Below the pieces are notes generated by a model. That model ran no database searches. It saw only the letters and a program-made list of their open reading frames with translations, and had not been told where the DNA came from. A stretch of 25,362 nt of DNA, from positions 1 to 25,362 of the forward strand of contig CAZMSZ010000068.1 in the NCBI GenBank assembly GCA_964569055.1, in the 5' to 3' direction. This stretch comes from JAWLGW01 sp964569055 (GTDB lineage Bacteria; Planctomycetota; J058). This document shows, in pieces, positions 14,827-20,668 of the stretch. The position numbers and the translations under genes were made by a program. How positions within the stretch are numbered: position 1 is the first letter of the stretch; every line of letters begins with the position of its first letter.

Positions 14827-15696
14827 TCAGGAGCGGGGGCGGCCGCGCGGCAGGAGCCGCGCCACCACCACCGCGATGTTGTCGCTGCCGCCCGCCATGT
14901 TGGCGGCGTGGACCAGGGCGTCGCAGCACTCCTCGGGGGGGCCGTCGAGCAGCGCGGCCATGTCCGCGGGGCCGAGGTGCTTGGTCAGCCCGTCGGTGCA
15001 CAGCAGCAAGGTGTCGCCGAGCCGGAGCTCGAGCGAATGGACGTCGGGGGCCAGCTCCCCGGTCCCGCCGCCGACCGCGTTCCAGAGCACGTTGCGATAG
15101 CGGCTGAACTCGACCTCCTCGAGCGCGATCACCCCCTCGTCGGCGAGCTGCTGGGCGACGGTGTGGTCGTGCGTGAGCTGGCGCAGCCGCCGGTCGCGCA
15201 GCAGGTAGCAGCGGCTGTCGCCCACGTGCAGCAGCGCCGCGCGCGGGAACTCGAGCAGGGCGGCGGTGAGCGTGGTCCCCATGCCGCGCCGCGCGGGCAG
15301 CCGGCGCCCCTCGGCGTCGAGGGCCTCCTGGCAGGCGAAGGCCGCGTCGGTCAGGGCGCGGGCCTGCGCGCTGTCGGGGTCCTCCCGCAGCGGCGCCGCC
15401 CAGGGGGTCTCCTCGAGCAGGGTCCGGGCGAGCGTCTCGAGCGCGAGCGCGCTGGCCCGCTGCCCGGCCGGGCTGCTCGCGACCCCGTCGGCGACCATCA
15501 GCGCGGTGATCGTGCGCCGGCGCGTGAGCGCTTGCTGCGCCTCGGGGGACAGGCTCGCGCTCCGCAGGGTGAGCGAGCGCGTCAGCTCGGCGATCAGGAA
15601 CTGGTCCTGGTTCTCGCGTCGCTCGCGGCCGCGGTCGGTCGCGCCCGCGCAGTCGACGACGACGTCGGGCGAGACCGGCAGGGTGGCGGTGCGCAT
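14827..15696 (-). CDS. PP2C-type Ser/Thr protein phosphatase
   Basis: A 289-residue single-domain PPM/PP2C phosphatase with all metal-binding landmarks: ENQDQ (Asp31), MVADGVAS (Asp70, Gly71), RRGMGTTLTAAL, LLHVGDSRCYLLRD (Asp160), HDHTVAQQL, LLLCTDGLTKHL (Asp235) and GGSDNIAVVV (Asp272). It should remove phosphate from Ser/Thr on proteins, opposing kinases such as the one at 5.9-7.9 kb. No transmembrane segment or extra domain is seen. The ATG at 15696 has GGGAGG four bases upstream. A longer in-frame extension exists upstream but overlaps the divergent dipeptidase gene and is rejected. The peroxiredoxin-like gene follows. Confidence 0.95.
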   Translation of the reverse strand: MRTATLPVSPDVVVDCAGATDRGRERRENQDQFLIAELTRSLTLRSASLSPEAQQALTRRRTITALMVADGVASSPAGQRASALALETLARTLLEETPWAAPLREDPDSAQARALTDAAFACQEALDAEGRRLPARRGMGTTLTAALLEFPRAALLHVGDSRCYLLRDRRLRQLTHDHTVAQQLADEGVIALEEVEFSRYRNVLWNAVGGGTGELAPDVHSLELRLGDTLLLCTDGLTKHLGPADMAALLDGPPEECCDALVHAANMAGGSDNIAVVVARLLPRGRPRS

Positions 15697-15878
15697 GGAT
15701 CCTCCCGGGCGGCCTCGCCCGGACCCGCCCGACTCGGCGAGCCATGTGGTGCAACCGCGGTGCCAGCCCGCCGGCGGCGCCCCTCCGCGCGCCCCCGACC
15801 CGCGCGGTCGGTCACGCGCGTCACGGGGGGTCACGCTCGCCCACCCGCCCTCGCCGCGCGCGCTCCGCACCTGGCCCA

Positions 15879-15884
15879 TAGAAT
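15879..15884 (+). promoter_or_regulatory. Candidate -10 box for a leaderless dipeptidase-family mRNA
   Basis: TAGAAT ends seven bases before the ATG at 15892, with no Shine-Dalgarno between. The string TAGAATCCGCGC is identical to that before the FHA/pseudokinase gene. Confidence 0.45.
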
Positions 15885-15891
15885 CCGCGCG

Positions 15892-16974
15892 ATGCCCCCA
15901 TCGCGTCCTCGCCCGCTGGCCGCCCGTGATCACCGCCGCGACCCGGCGAGCTGGGCCCGCGCCCTGGGGGTGCCGCGCGAGGCCGTGGAGCTGTACCTCG
16001 CCTGCGACGTGATCGACCTCCACACGTGCAGCTTCATCTGGGCCCGGTTCGGCTACGACCTCTCGCGCCGCCACCGCCCCCACCTCGCCCGCGGCACCCC
16101 GTTCTTCAACCACGTCGACTTCCCGCGCGCGCGCGAGGCGCTGACCGGGATCGTGTGGGACATCACCACCAACCCCTACCGCACCCGGCGCGGGCGGGCC
16201 GAGGCGTTTCGGCGCAACCTCGCGCGGCTGCGGCGCCTGATCGCGCGTCACCCGCAGGACATGCGGCTGGTCGCCAGCCGGGGCGACTACGAGGCGGCCC
16301 GCGCGCAGGGGCTGCTCGCCTGCTGGGTGGGCGTGCAGGGCGGCAACGCGCTCGACTCGCTCGAGGTCCTGGACGTGGCCGAGGACGCGCTCTCGCGGGT
16401 GACGCTCGTCCACCTCAGCAACTCCACGATCGGCGTCTCGGCCACCGACTGGCTGCAGCGGCGCGGCGGGCTGACCCCGCTCGGTCGGCGCCTGGTCGAG
16501 GCGCTGGTGGCGCGGCGGGTGTTCGTCGACCTCAGCCACATCAACCGCGACGGCTTCTACGACGCGCTCGACGTGATGCCCGCGGGGGTGCCGGTGCTCG
16601 TCACCCACACCGGCGCGCGCGCCCTGCGCGACATCCCGCGCAACGTCGACGACGAGCAGCTGCGCGCCGTGGCCGGCACCGGCGGCGTGGTGGGCGTCGT
16701 GTACCAGGGCCCGTTCCTGCGCCGCACCGCCTACGACTACGGGATCAGCGACGTGGTCGACCACATGGAGCACGTGATCGCGGTGATCGGCGAGGACCAC
16801 CTCGCGCTCGGCTCGGACTACGACGGGATGGTCGTGCTCCCGCGCGACCTCCCCGACGTCACCCACCAGCCGCGGCTGGTGGCCGAGATGCTCCGCCGCG
16901 GCTGGAGCGCGGAGCGGGTGAGCAAGGTGCTCGGCGGCAATTACCTGCGGGCGCTGGGCGAGGTGCGCCCCTGA
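15892..16974 (+). CDS. M19 membrane-dipeptidase family protein with altered metal site
   Basis: A 360-residue TIM-barrel amidohydrolase of the M19 (renal dipeptidase) family. Conserved landmarks include DLSHINRDGF (His216), VLVTHTGARAL (His239), RDIPRNVDDEQLRAVAGTGG (recognised by RNVDDEQL), LGSDYDGM (Asp309) and the C-terminal KVLGGNYLRAL. Two expected ligands differ: the HxD motif near residue 44 reads HTC (DLHTCSF), and the bridging glutamate of the G-EGG motif is Gln149 (GVQGG). It may be a single-metal or non-peptidase member, so dipeptide hydrolysis should not be assumed. No signal peptide is seen. It is divergent from the PP2C gene, and its stop lies only three bases from the stop of the convergent RING-like gene. 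The ATG lacks a Shine-Dalgarno. Confidence 0.85.
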   Translation: MPPSRPRPLAARDHRRDPASWARALGVPREAVELYLACDVIDLHTCSFIWARFGYDLSRRHRPHLARGTPFFNHVDFPRAREALTGIVWDITTNPYRTRRGRAEAFRRNLARLRRLIARHPQDMRLVASRGDYEAARAQGLLACWVGVQGGNALDSLEVLDVAEDALSRVTLVHLSNSTIGVSATDWLQRRGGLTPLGRRLVEALVARRVFVDLSHINRDGFYDALDVMPAGVPVLVTHTGARALRDIPRNVDDEQLRAVAGTGGVVGVVYQGPFLRRTAYDYGISDVVDHMEHVIAVIGEDHLALGSDYDGMVVLPRDLPDVTHQPRLVAEMLRRGWSAERVSKVLGGNYLRALGEVRP

Positions 16975-16977
16975 GCG

Positions 16978-17879
16978 TCAGCCCGCGATCAGCTGCAGCA
17001 CGAAGGCGCCGAACAGCATCAGCACGGTCGCGAAGAACGCGGCGATCTTGGGGCCGGCCAGCGGCTCGAGGGTCGCCTCGGGCGCGAGCTGGGGGAACAG
17101 CAGCCGGCGCGCGAGGTACCGCAGCGAGGGGTACAGGGCTGCGCCGAAGATCTTGGTGGAGCGGAGGTAGCTCCCTTCGCACGTCGCGAGGTTCAAGCTC
17201 GCGGGGAAGAAGGCGACGTTACCGAAGCCCGCCTCGATCGCCGCCTGCGCGCCTGGATCGACCTCGTCAGCGAGGTAGCAGACCACGACCGCGAGCGGGT
17301 GAACGTCGGAGCCGGGCTGGACCAACGTCGCGCGGTCGGCGCCGAGGCGCTCGAGGGTCAGCCGCTCCAGCCGCCGCACGACCACGGTGAACCGCCTCGC
17401 CAGCCAGGCGGGCTCACCCGGCTGGATCCACTTGGCGTGAACGGCGCGCAGCTCCCCCGGCGGGCCCTCGTCGACCTCGAACCCGAGCCGCTCGAGCTCC
17501 GCCCTGCGCGCGGCGAGCGCCTCGTCGGCAGGGTCGCTCGCCTTGGGATCCACGCGGCCCGCGGGCGCGAGCGCGCAGCTCGCGCAGGCNNNNNNNNNNN
17601 NNNNNNNNNNNNNNNNNNNNNNNNNNNNNNNNNNNNNNNNNNNNNNNNNNNNNNNNNNNNNNNNNNNNNNNNNNNNNNNNNNNNNNNNNCGCTCGCCTTG
17701 GGATCCACGCGGCCCGCGGGCGCGAGCGCGCAGCTCGCGCAGGCGCCGTGCTCGGTCTGACACTCCGCGTGGTGGCTGGCCTCGCAGCCGGGACACACCC
17801 AGATCAGCCCGCCCGCGACCTCCTCCTTGCAGAACGGACACACCGGGCGAGGTGCTCGGCGGAGGAGGAGCTCGCTCAT
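16978..17879 (-). CDS. Prokaryotic RING-like zinc-finger protein with C-terminal membrane helix (interrupted by assembly gap)
   Basis: The gene is split by 100 Ns. Removing the Ns and one copy of the flanking 55-base duplicate leaves 747 bases in one open frame, a 248-residue protein, so it is probably intact. Residues 12-52 hold a RING-like cysteine/histidine array: CPFC, CPGC, HHAEC and CASC, with four residues before HH, resembling the Prok-RING family. A middle alpha/beta region (LVQPGSDVHPLAVVVCYL, GNVAFFPASLNLATCEGSY) is unrecognised. The C-terminus has a likely transmembrane helix (KIAAFFATVLMLFGAF onward), preceded by LARRLLFPQL. A tail-anchored inner-membrane protein with a cytoplasmic zinc finger is implied. 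The ATG overlaps the upstream stop (ATGA), marking it as the last gene of an operon. Two other RING-like genes lie 1.7 and 2.1 kb upstream. Confidence 0.75.
17535..17744. other. Assembly gap: 100 Ns between two copies of one 55-base sequence
   Basis: Positions 17535-17589 and 17690-17744 are identical over 55 bases, separated by exactly 100 Ns (17590-17689). This is the signature of two contig ends that overlap but were scaffolded instead of merged. Collapsing them restores one reading frame across the gap. Confidence 0.95.
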
Positions 17880-18172
17880 CGCGAGCCCTCCGGGGCGACC
17901 TCCGAGGCGGCGGGCGCGGGCTCCGGCGCCGGGGGGCCCGCCGGGACGGGCGTCACACCGTCGGGGACTTCGGCCGCGGCGTCGAGCACCTCGACCGCGC
18001 GGCGGAGCTGCTGCTGCTCGGTGCGGGCCCGCTCCAGCCGCTCCTCGAGCCGCTCGTGCTCGGCGCTGACGTCGTCGAGGCGCCGCGACAGACGCCAGGC
18101 GAGGACGGTCAGCGCCGCGATCAGCAGCACGGCCAGGCCGAGCCCGAGCTGGAGCGCGCGCTCGCGGGTCAC
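17876..18172 (-). CDS. Small membrane protein with coiled coil
   Basis: A 98-residue protein starting at GTG 18172. Residues about 7-27 (LQLGLGLAVLLIAALTVLAW) are a single transmembrane helix. Residues about 28-66 form a charged coiled coil (RRLDDVSAEHERLEERLERA, then RTEQQQLRRAVEVLD). The tail is Pro/Ala-rich and ends EVAPEGSR. No family is recognised; the layout resembles small scaffold or membrane-anchor proteins. Its GTG overlaps the TGA of the GDPD gene (GTGA), and its own TGA overlaps the ATG of the RING-like gene (ATGA). It is therefore very likely translated in the same operon and may work with the RING-like membrane protein. A longer N-terminal extension would overlap the GDPD gene and is not supported. 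Confidence 0.75.
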   Translation of the reverse strand: MTRERALQLGLGLAVLLIAALTVLAWRLSRRLDDVSAEHERLEERLERARTEQQQLRRAVEVLDAAAEVPDGVTPVPAGPPAPEPAPAASEVAPEGSR

Positions 18173-19020
18173 GCGGCCGGCTCCGGGGTGGCCGCGAGCC
18201 CGGCTCGGACCGCGCGCAGCCGGTCGGGGAAGTCGGTGGTGATCCCGTCCACGCCCAGCGCGATCAGCGCGCGCATGGTGGGCTCGTCGTTGATCGTCCA
18301 CACCTGCACGGCCATGCCGCGCCGGTGCAGGAACCGGACGAAGCTCGGCGTGGCGAGCACGATCCCCTCGTCGCGCTCGTGGTCGCTCGTGCGCGGCATT
18401 TGGATCGCGAGCGCGGGGGTGCGCACGAGCGCGCCGAGGAGGGGGACGCGGCCGAGCAGGAACAGCGCCTGGATCTCGCGGGCCGAGCAGCTCGTGGGGA
18501 CCTCGGGGCAGGCCCGCCGGAACGCGCTCAACAGCTCGTGGTCGAACGAGCCCACCACCACCCGGTGCGCGTGCGGCCGCAGCAGGCGCACGACGGCCGG
18601 CAGGAGCTCGGGGTGCGGCGAGCGCTTGAGCTCGACCGTCAGGAGCTGCTCGGGCCAGGCGTCGAGCACCTCGCTCAGGCGCGGGATCCGGACCCCCTGC
18701 CCGCGCAGCGGGAAGCTGGCGCCGCCGTCGAGGGTGAAGCGGTAGGCCGCGTCCAGCGCGGCGAGCTCGCTCCAGGTCCGCTCCACCACCGGCCCGGTCC
18801 CGTCGGTCGTCCGATCGAGCGTGGGGTCGTGGAACACCACGACCTCCCCGTCGCGGCTGGCCTGCACGTCGAGCTCGAGCACGTCGACCCCGTCGGCGCG
18901 GGCGCGCTCGAACGAGGGCATGGTGTTCTCCGGCGCGACCCCGCGCGCGCCGCGGTGCCCCGTGGCCAGGAACACCCCCGGGCGCAGCCGCCCGCCGAAC
19001 GCGACCGCCTCGCTCACCAC
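18169..19020 (-). CDS. Glycerophosphodiester phosphodiesterase
   Basis: A 283-residue GDPD-family TIM-barrel enzyme of the UgpQ type. It hydrolyses glycerophosphodiesters from phospholipid turnover to sn-glycerol 3-phosphate and an alcohol. The motifs are GHRGARGVAPENT (His22, Arg23, Glu31), VLELDVQASRDGEVVVFHD (Glu49, Asp51, His64), DRTTDG, LTVELKR, VQVWTIN and the terminal GVDGITTDFPDRL. All metal and acid/base positions expected for the family are present. No signal peptide is evident, so cytoplasmic action is likely. The start is GTG 19020 or the next codon, GTG 19017, which overlaps the Nudix stop as GTGA; either implies translational coupling. It is followed by the coiled-coil membrane protein, again with overlapping codons. 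Confidence 0.95.
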   Translation of the reverse strand: MVSEAVAFGGRLRPGVFLATGHRGARGVAPENTMPSFERARADGVDVLELDVQASRDGEVVVFHDPTLDRTTDGTGPVVERTWSELAALDAAYRFTLDGGASFPLRGQGVRIPRLSEVLDAWPEQLLTVELKRSPHPELLPAVVRLLRPHAHRVVVGSFDHELLSAFRRACPEVPTSCSAREIQALFLLGRVPLLGALVRTPALAIQMPRTSDHERDEGIVLATPSFVRFLHRRGMAVQVWTINDEPTMRALIALGVDGITTDFPDRLRAVRAGLAATPEPAA

Positions 19021-19544
19021 AGCCCCCGCCTGCGCAGCCAGCGCCCGAGGTGGTGCAGCGTGGGCGTGATCGCCTCCCCCGCGCGCGCCCGGGCCGCGAG
19101 CTCCTCGGGGGTGACGCGGGCCACCTCCTCGACCTCCTCGGGCTGGAGCGTGAACGGGCCGTCGCTCGTGGCGCGGAACAGTCGGAGCTGCTCGTAGTGG
19201 ACGCCCGGGTAGGGGGCGAGGTGGGCGAGCTCCTCGAGCGGCACCTCGATCCCGAGCTCCTCGAGCAGCTCGCGCCCGGCGACGGCGCGGTAGACCGCGT
19301 CGAGGTCGTCGTCGGGGCCGGCGAGGTAGTCGCTCTCCTCGACGTGCCCGGCGCAGGAGGAGTCCCAGTGGCGGGGGCAGGTGTCCTTGCTGCGGTGCCG
19401 CCGCTGGATCACCAGTCGGCCCACGGGGTCGAACACCAGCACGTGGATCGAGCGATGGATCAGGCGCTCGCGGTGGATCGTTGCCCGGTCGGTCCAGCGC
19501 ACGAAGCGGTCGGCGGCGTCCACCACCGCGATCCGGCCGGGCAC
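19014..19544 (-). CDS. Nudix hydrolase, isopentenyl-diphosphate isomerase-like group
   Basis: A 176-residue Nudix protein. The N-terminal pattern VVDAADRFVRWTDRATIHRE, then LIHRSIHVLVFDPVGRLVIQRR and SKDTCPRHWDSSCAGHVEE, is the layout of IDI-like/YfcD-like Nudix proteins. The Nudix box runs from GHVEES through an insertion to AVAGRELLEELGI, with the REXXEELG core intact. Members hydrolyse nucleoside-diphosphate-linked compounds or isomerise IPP. The IDI active-site Cys and Tyr cannot be confirmed here, so a general Nudix hydrolase is the safer call. GTG 19544 is chosen as it follows the stop of the RING-like gene by two bases and has GAAGG seven bases upstream, inside that gene. The stop overlaps the GDPD start. 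Confidence 0.9.
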   Translation of the reverse strand: MPGRIAVVDAADRFVRWTDRATIHRERLIHRSIHVLVFDPVGRLVIQRRHRSKDTCPRHWDSSCAGHVEESDYLAGPDDDLDAVYRAVAGRELLEELGIEVPLEELAHLAPYPGVHYEQLRLFRATSDGPFTLQPEEVEEVARVTPEELAARARAGEAITPTLHHLGRWLRRRGLW

Positions 19545-19546
19545 GC

Positions 19547-19897
19547 CTAAGCCTTCAGGCCGCCGGATCGGTCCGGACGCTCGTGGCCGGGGGAGCGCTC
19601 CAGCGAACCGAACCGCCCGCGCGCGCCGCAGGCGCTGCACTCGCCGTACTCGTCCCAGCAGGCGGTGTGGTGGCGGGCGGCGCACTCCGCGCAGGCCACC
19701 GCCTCCTCGAGGGCCGCGGGGGTGTGACAGTAGGGGCAGCGCCCGGCGGCGCGCGCCCCCGTGAGCGTCACCTCTGGCGGCCCCTCGCTCGCGCCGTCCG
19801 GGCTCGTGGTCGGCTCCAAGCGGATCACGGTGGACAGGACCATGAACACGGCGAAGCCGACCAGCAGCAGGGCGAAGAGGTTCCAGACCATCTCCAC
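19547..19897 (-). CDS. RING-like zinc-finger membrane protein, paralogue A
   Basis: A 116-residue protein. One N-terminal transmembrane helix (WNLFALLLVGFAVFMVLSTV, about residues 5-24) is followed by a short linker and a RING-like array at about 54-91: CPYC, CAEC, RHHTACW and CSAC. It resembles the Prok-RING family, mostly known from planctomycetes and delta-proteobacteria-like groups. The function is unknown; a role in protein-protein contact at the membrane is inferred. The GTG at 19897 has GAGG seven bases upstream; ATG 19891 is an alternative. A 9-codon ORF ends four bases before the GTG. The C-terminus LERSPG-ERPDRSG-LKA is shared with paralogue B, so they are a recent duplication. It heads the operon leading to Nudix, GDPD, the coiled-coil protein and the third RING-like gene. 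Confidence 0.75.
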   Translation of the reverse strand: MEMVWNLFALLLVGFAVFMVLSTVIRLEPTTSPDGASEGPPEVTLTGARAAGRCPYCHTPAALEEAVACAECAARHHTACWDEYGECSACGARGRFGSLERSPGHERPDRSGGLKA

Positions 19898-19901
19898 GCG
19901 G

Positions 19902-19931
19902 CTACCTCGACTCCGGCCCGGTCGTGCTCAT
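19902..19931 (-). CDS. Putative 9-codon upstream ORF of the RING-like operon
   Basis: ATG at 19931 opens the peptide MSTTGPESR and stops with TAG at 19904-19902, four bases before the GTG of the RING-like gene. The stop overlaps the Shine-Dalgarno-like GAGGTAG of that gene. TATGCT ends seven bases before this ATG, so it could be the first codon of a leaderless mRNA. Chance occurrence of so short an ORF is possible. Confidence 0.35.
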   Translation of the reverse strand: MSTTGPESR

Positions 19932-19938
19932 GCGGGCG

Positions 19939-19944
19939 AGCATA
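19939..19944 (-). promoter_or_regulatory. Candidate -10 box of the RING-Nudix-GDPD operon
   Basis: Minus-strand TATGCT preceded by GGCGGG. The same GCGGGTATGCT occurs before paralogue B. It ends seven bases before the short ORF at 19931. No clear -35 box is visible. Confidence 0.45.
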
Positions 19945-19995
19945 CCCGCCCCACAGCGGGTCGGGTCAGCACACGATGGGGTGGGGCGGCACCCC

Positions 19996-20409
19996 TCAGG
20001 CCTTCAGGTCGCCGGATCGGTCCGGGCGCTCGCGGCCGGGGGAGCGCTCCAGGGACGCGAACCGCTCGCGCGCGCCGCAGGCGCTGCACTCGCCGTGCTC
20101 GTCCCAGCAGGCGCCGTGGTGGCGGGCGGCGCAGGCCGCGCAGACCACGGCCTCCTCGAGGGCCGCGGGCGCGTGGCAGTAGGGGCAGCGGGCCCCGCCG
20201 CGCCCTGGGGCCCGGGCCACGTCGACGCGGGGAGCCTCCTCCTCGCGCGCAGCCTCCGCGCGCGGGACGTCCTCCTCGCGCGCAGCCTCCGCGCGATCCA
20301 TGGCCCTGGAGGTGAACACGCGGACCGCAGCCACGAGGATCACCACGAAGGCCGCGGCGAACACCAGCATGAGGGGAAAGATCGGTAGGGCGAATCCGGC
20401 GGGCGGCAC
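19996..20409 (-). CDS. RING-like zinc-finger membrane protein, paralogue B
   Basis: A 137-residue protein. An N-terminal transmembrane helix (about residues 10-30, PIFPLMLVFAAAFVVILVAA) is followed by a linker with two nearly identical DRAEAAREED/PRAEAAREEE charged repeats, then a RING-like array at about 75-112: CPYC, CAAC, RHHGACW and CSAC. The C-terminal SPGRERPDRSGDLKA is almost that of paralogue A. GTG 20409 is used: no Shine-Dalgarno is visible, but TATGCT lies eight bases upstream, as for a leaderless mRNA. It is separated from paralogue A by about 100 bases containing that gene's own promoter-like box, so it may be a separate transcript. The function is unknown. Confidence 0.72.
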   Translation of the reverse strand: MPPAGFALPIFPLMLVFAAAFVVILVAAVRVFTSRAMDRAEAAREEDVPRAEAAREEEAPRVDVARAPGRGGARCPYCHAPAALEEAVVCAACAARHHGACWDEHGECSACGARERFASLERSPGRERPDRSGDLKA

Positions 20410-20417
20410 GTCCGGGC

Positions 20418-20423
20418 AGCATA
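20418..20423 (-). promoter_or_regulatory. Candidate -10 box for a leaderless transcript (paralogue B)
   Basis: Minus-strand TATGCT within GCGGGTATGCTGCCCG, ending eight bases before the GTG at 20409; it resembles the box before paralogue A. Confidence 0.45.
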
Positions 20424-20518
20424 CCCGCAGGGGGCCGCGTCAGCGGCGGGCGTGGCTGGACACCGATCGGCCGAATCCTTCAGCGGCTCCGCCGGTTCGA
20501 GCTCCGAGCTTGTCGCCT

Positions 20519-20600
20519 TGCAGGCCGCCTCGCAGAGACCGCCGGGACCGCAGAGTGTCTCTGCGTCCTCGGCGCTCTCTCTCTACCCGGGGACTCGTCC
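20519..20600. repeat. Intergenic repeat-like segment with GCAGAG/CTCTGC hairpin
   Basis: CGCAGAG (20549-20555), TGT and CTCTGCG (20559-20565) form a perfect 7-bp hairpin. The surroundings (GAGACCGCCGGGACCGCAGAG, TCCTCGGCGCTCTCTCTC in part) look like degenerate intergenic repeats built of ACCGC, GGCGCTCT and CTCTGCGTCC words that I recall from several high-GC bacteria. It lies in the 259-base divergent space between paralogue B and the helicase gene; no gene is seen there. Confidence 0.45.
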
Positions 20601-20654
20601 GCGCCGCTTCGTAGCCTAAGTCCTGGTCTCGACGGGCGTGTCCGACCCCGAGCG

Positions 20655-20660
20655 TACCCT
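20655..20660 (+). promoter_or_regulatory. Candidate -10 box for a leaderless helicase-nuclease mRNA
   Basis: TACCCT ends eight bases before the GTG at 20669. No Shine-Dalgarno precedes either this GTG or the TTG at 20663. Confidence 0.3.
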
Positions 20661-20668
20661 CGTTGCCC

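Larger units (their letters stand above)
19547..20205. repeat. Tandem gene duplication (two RING-like copies)
   Basis: About 190 bases at the 3' end of paralogue A (19547-19745) and paralogue B (19996-20205) are nearly identical on the DNA level, including runs such as CTCCAG, GGCGCTGCACTCGCCGT and CTCCTCGAGGGCCGCGGG. Divergence is concentrated in the linkers and transmembrane segments. The direct orientation indicates tandem duplication. Confidence 0.8.

Noticed and set aside
14827..16866. N-terminal extension of the PP2C frame far upstream of 15696
   Set aside because: The extension covers the divergent dipeptidase-family gene and has no domain; ATG 15696 has a good ribosome site.
16978..17841. 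A frameshifted pair of genes, or a duplicated CASCALAP motif, around the N run
   Set aside because: Explained fully by an unmerged 55-base contig overlap; collapsing it gives one intact frame.
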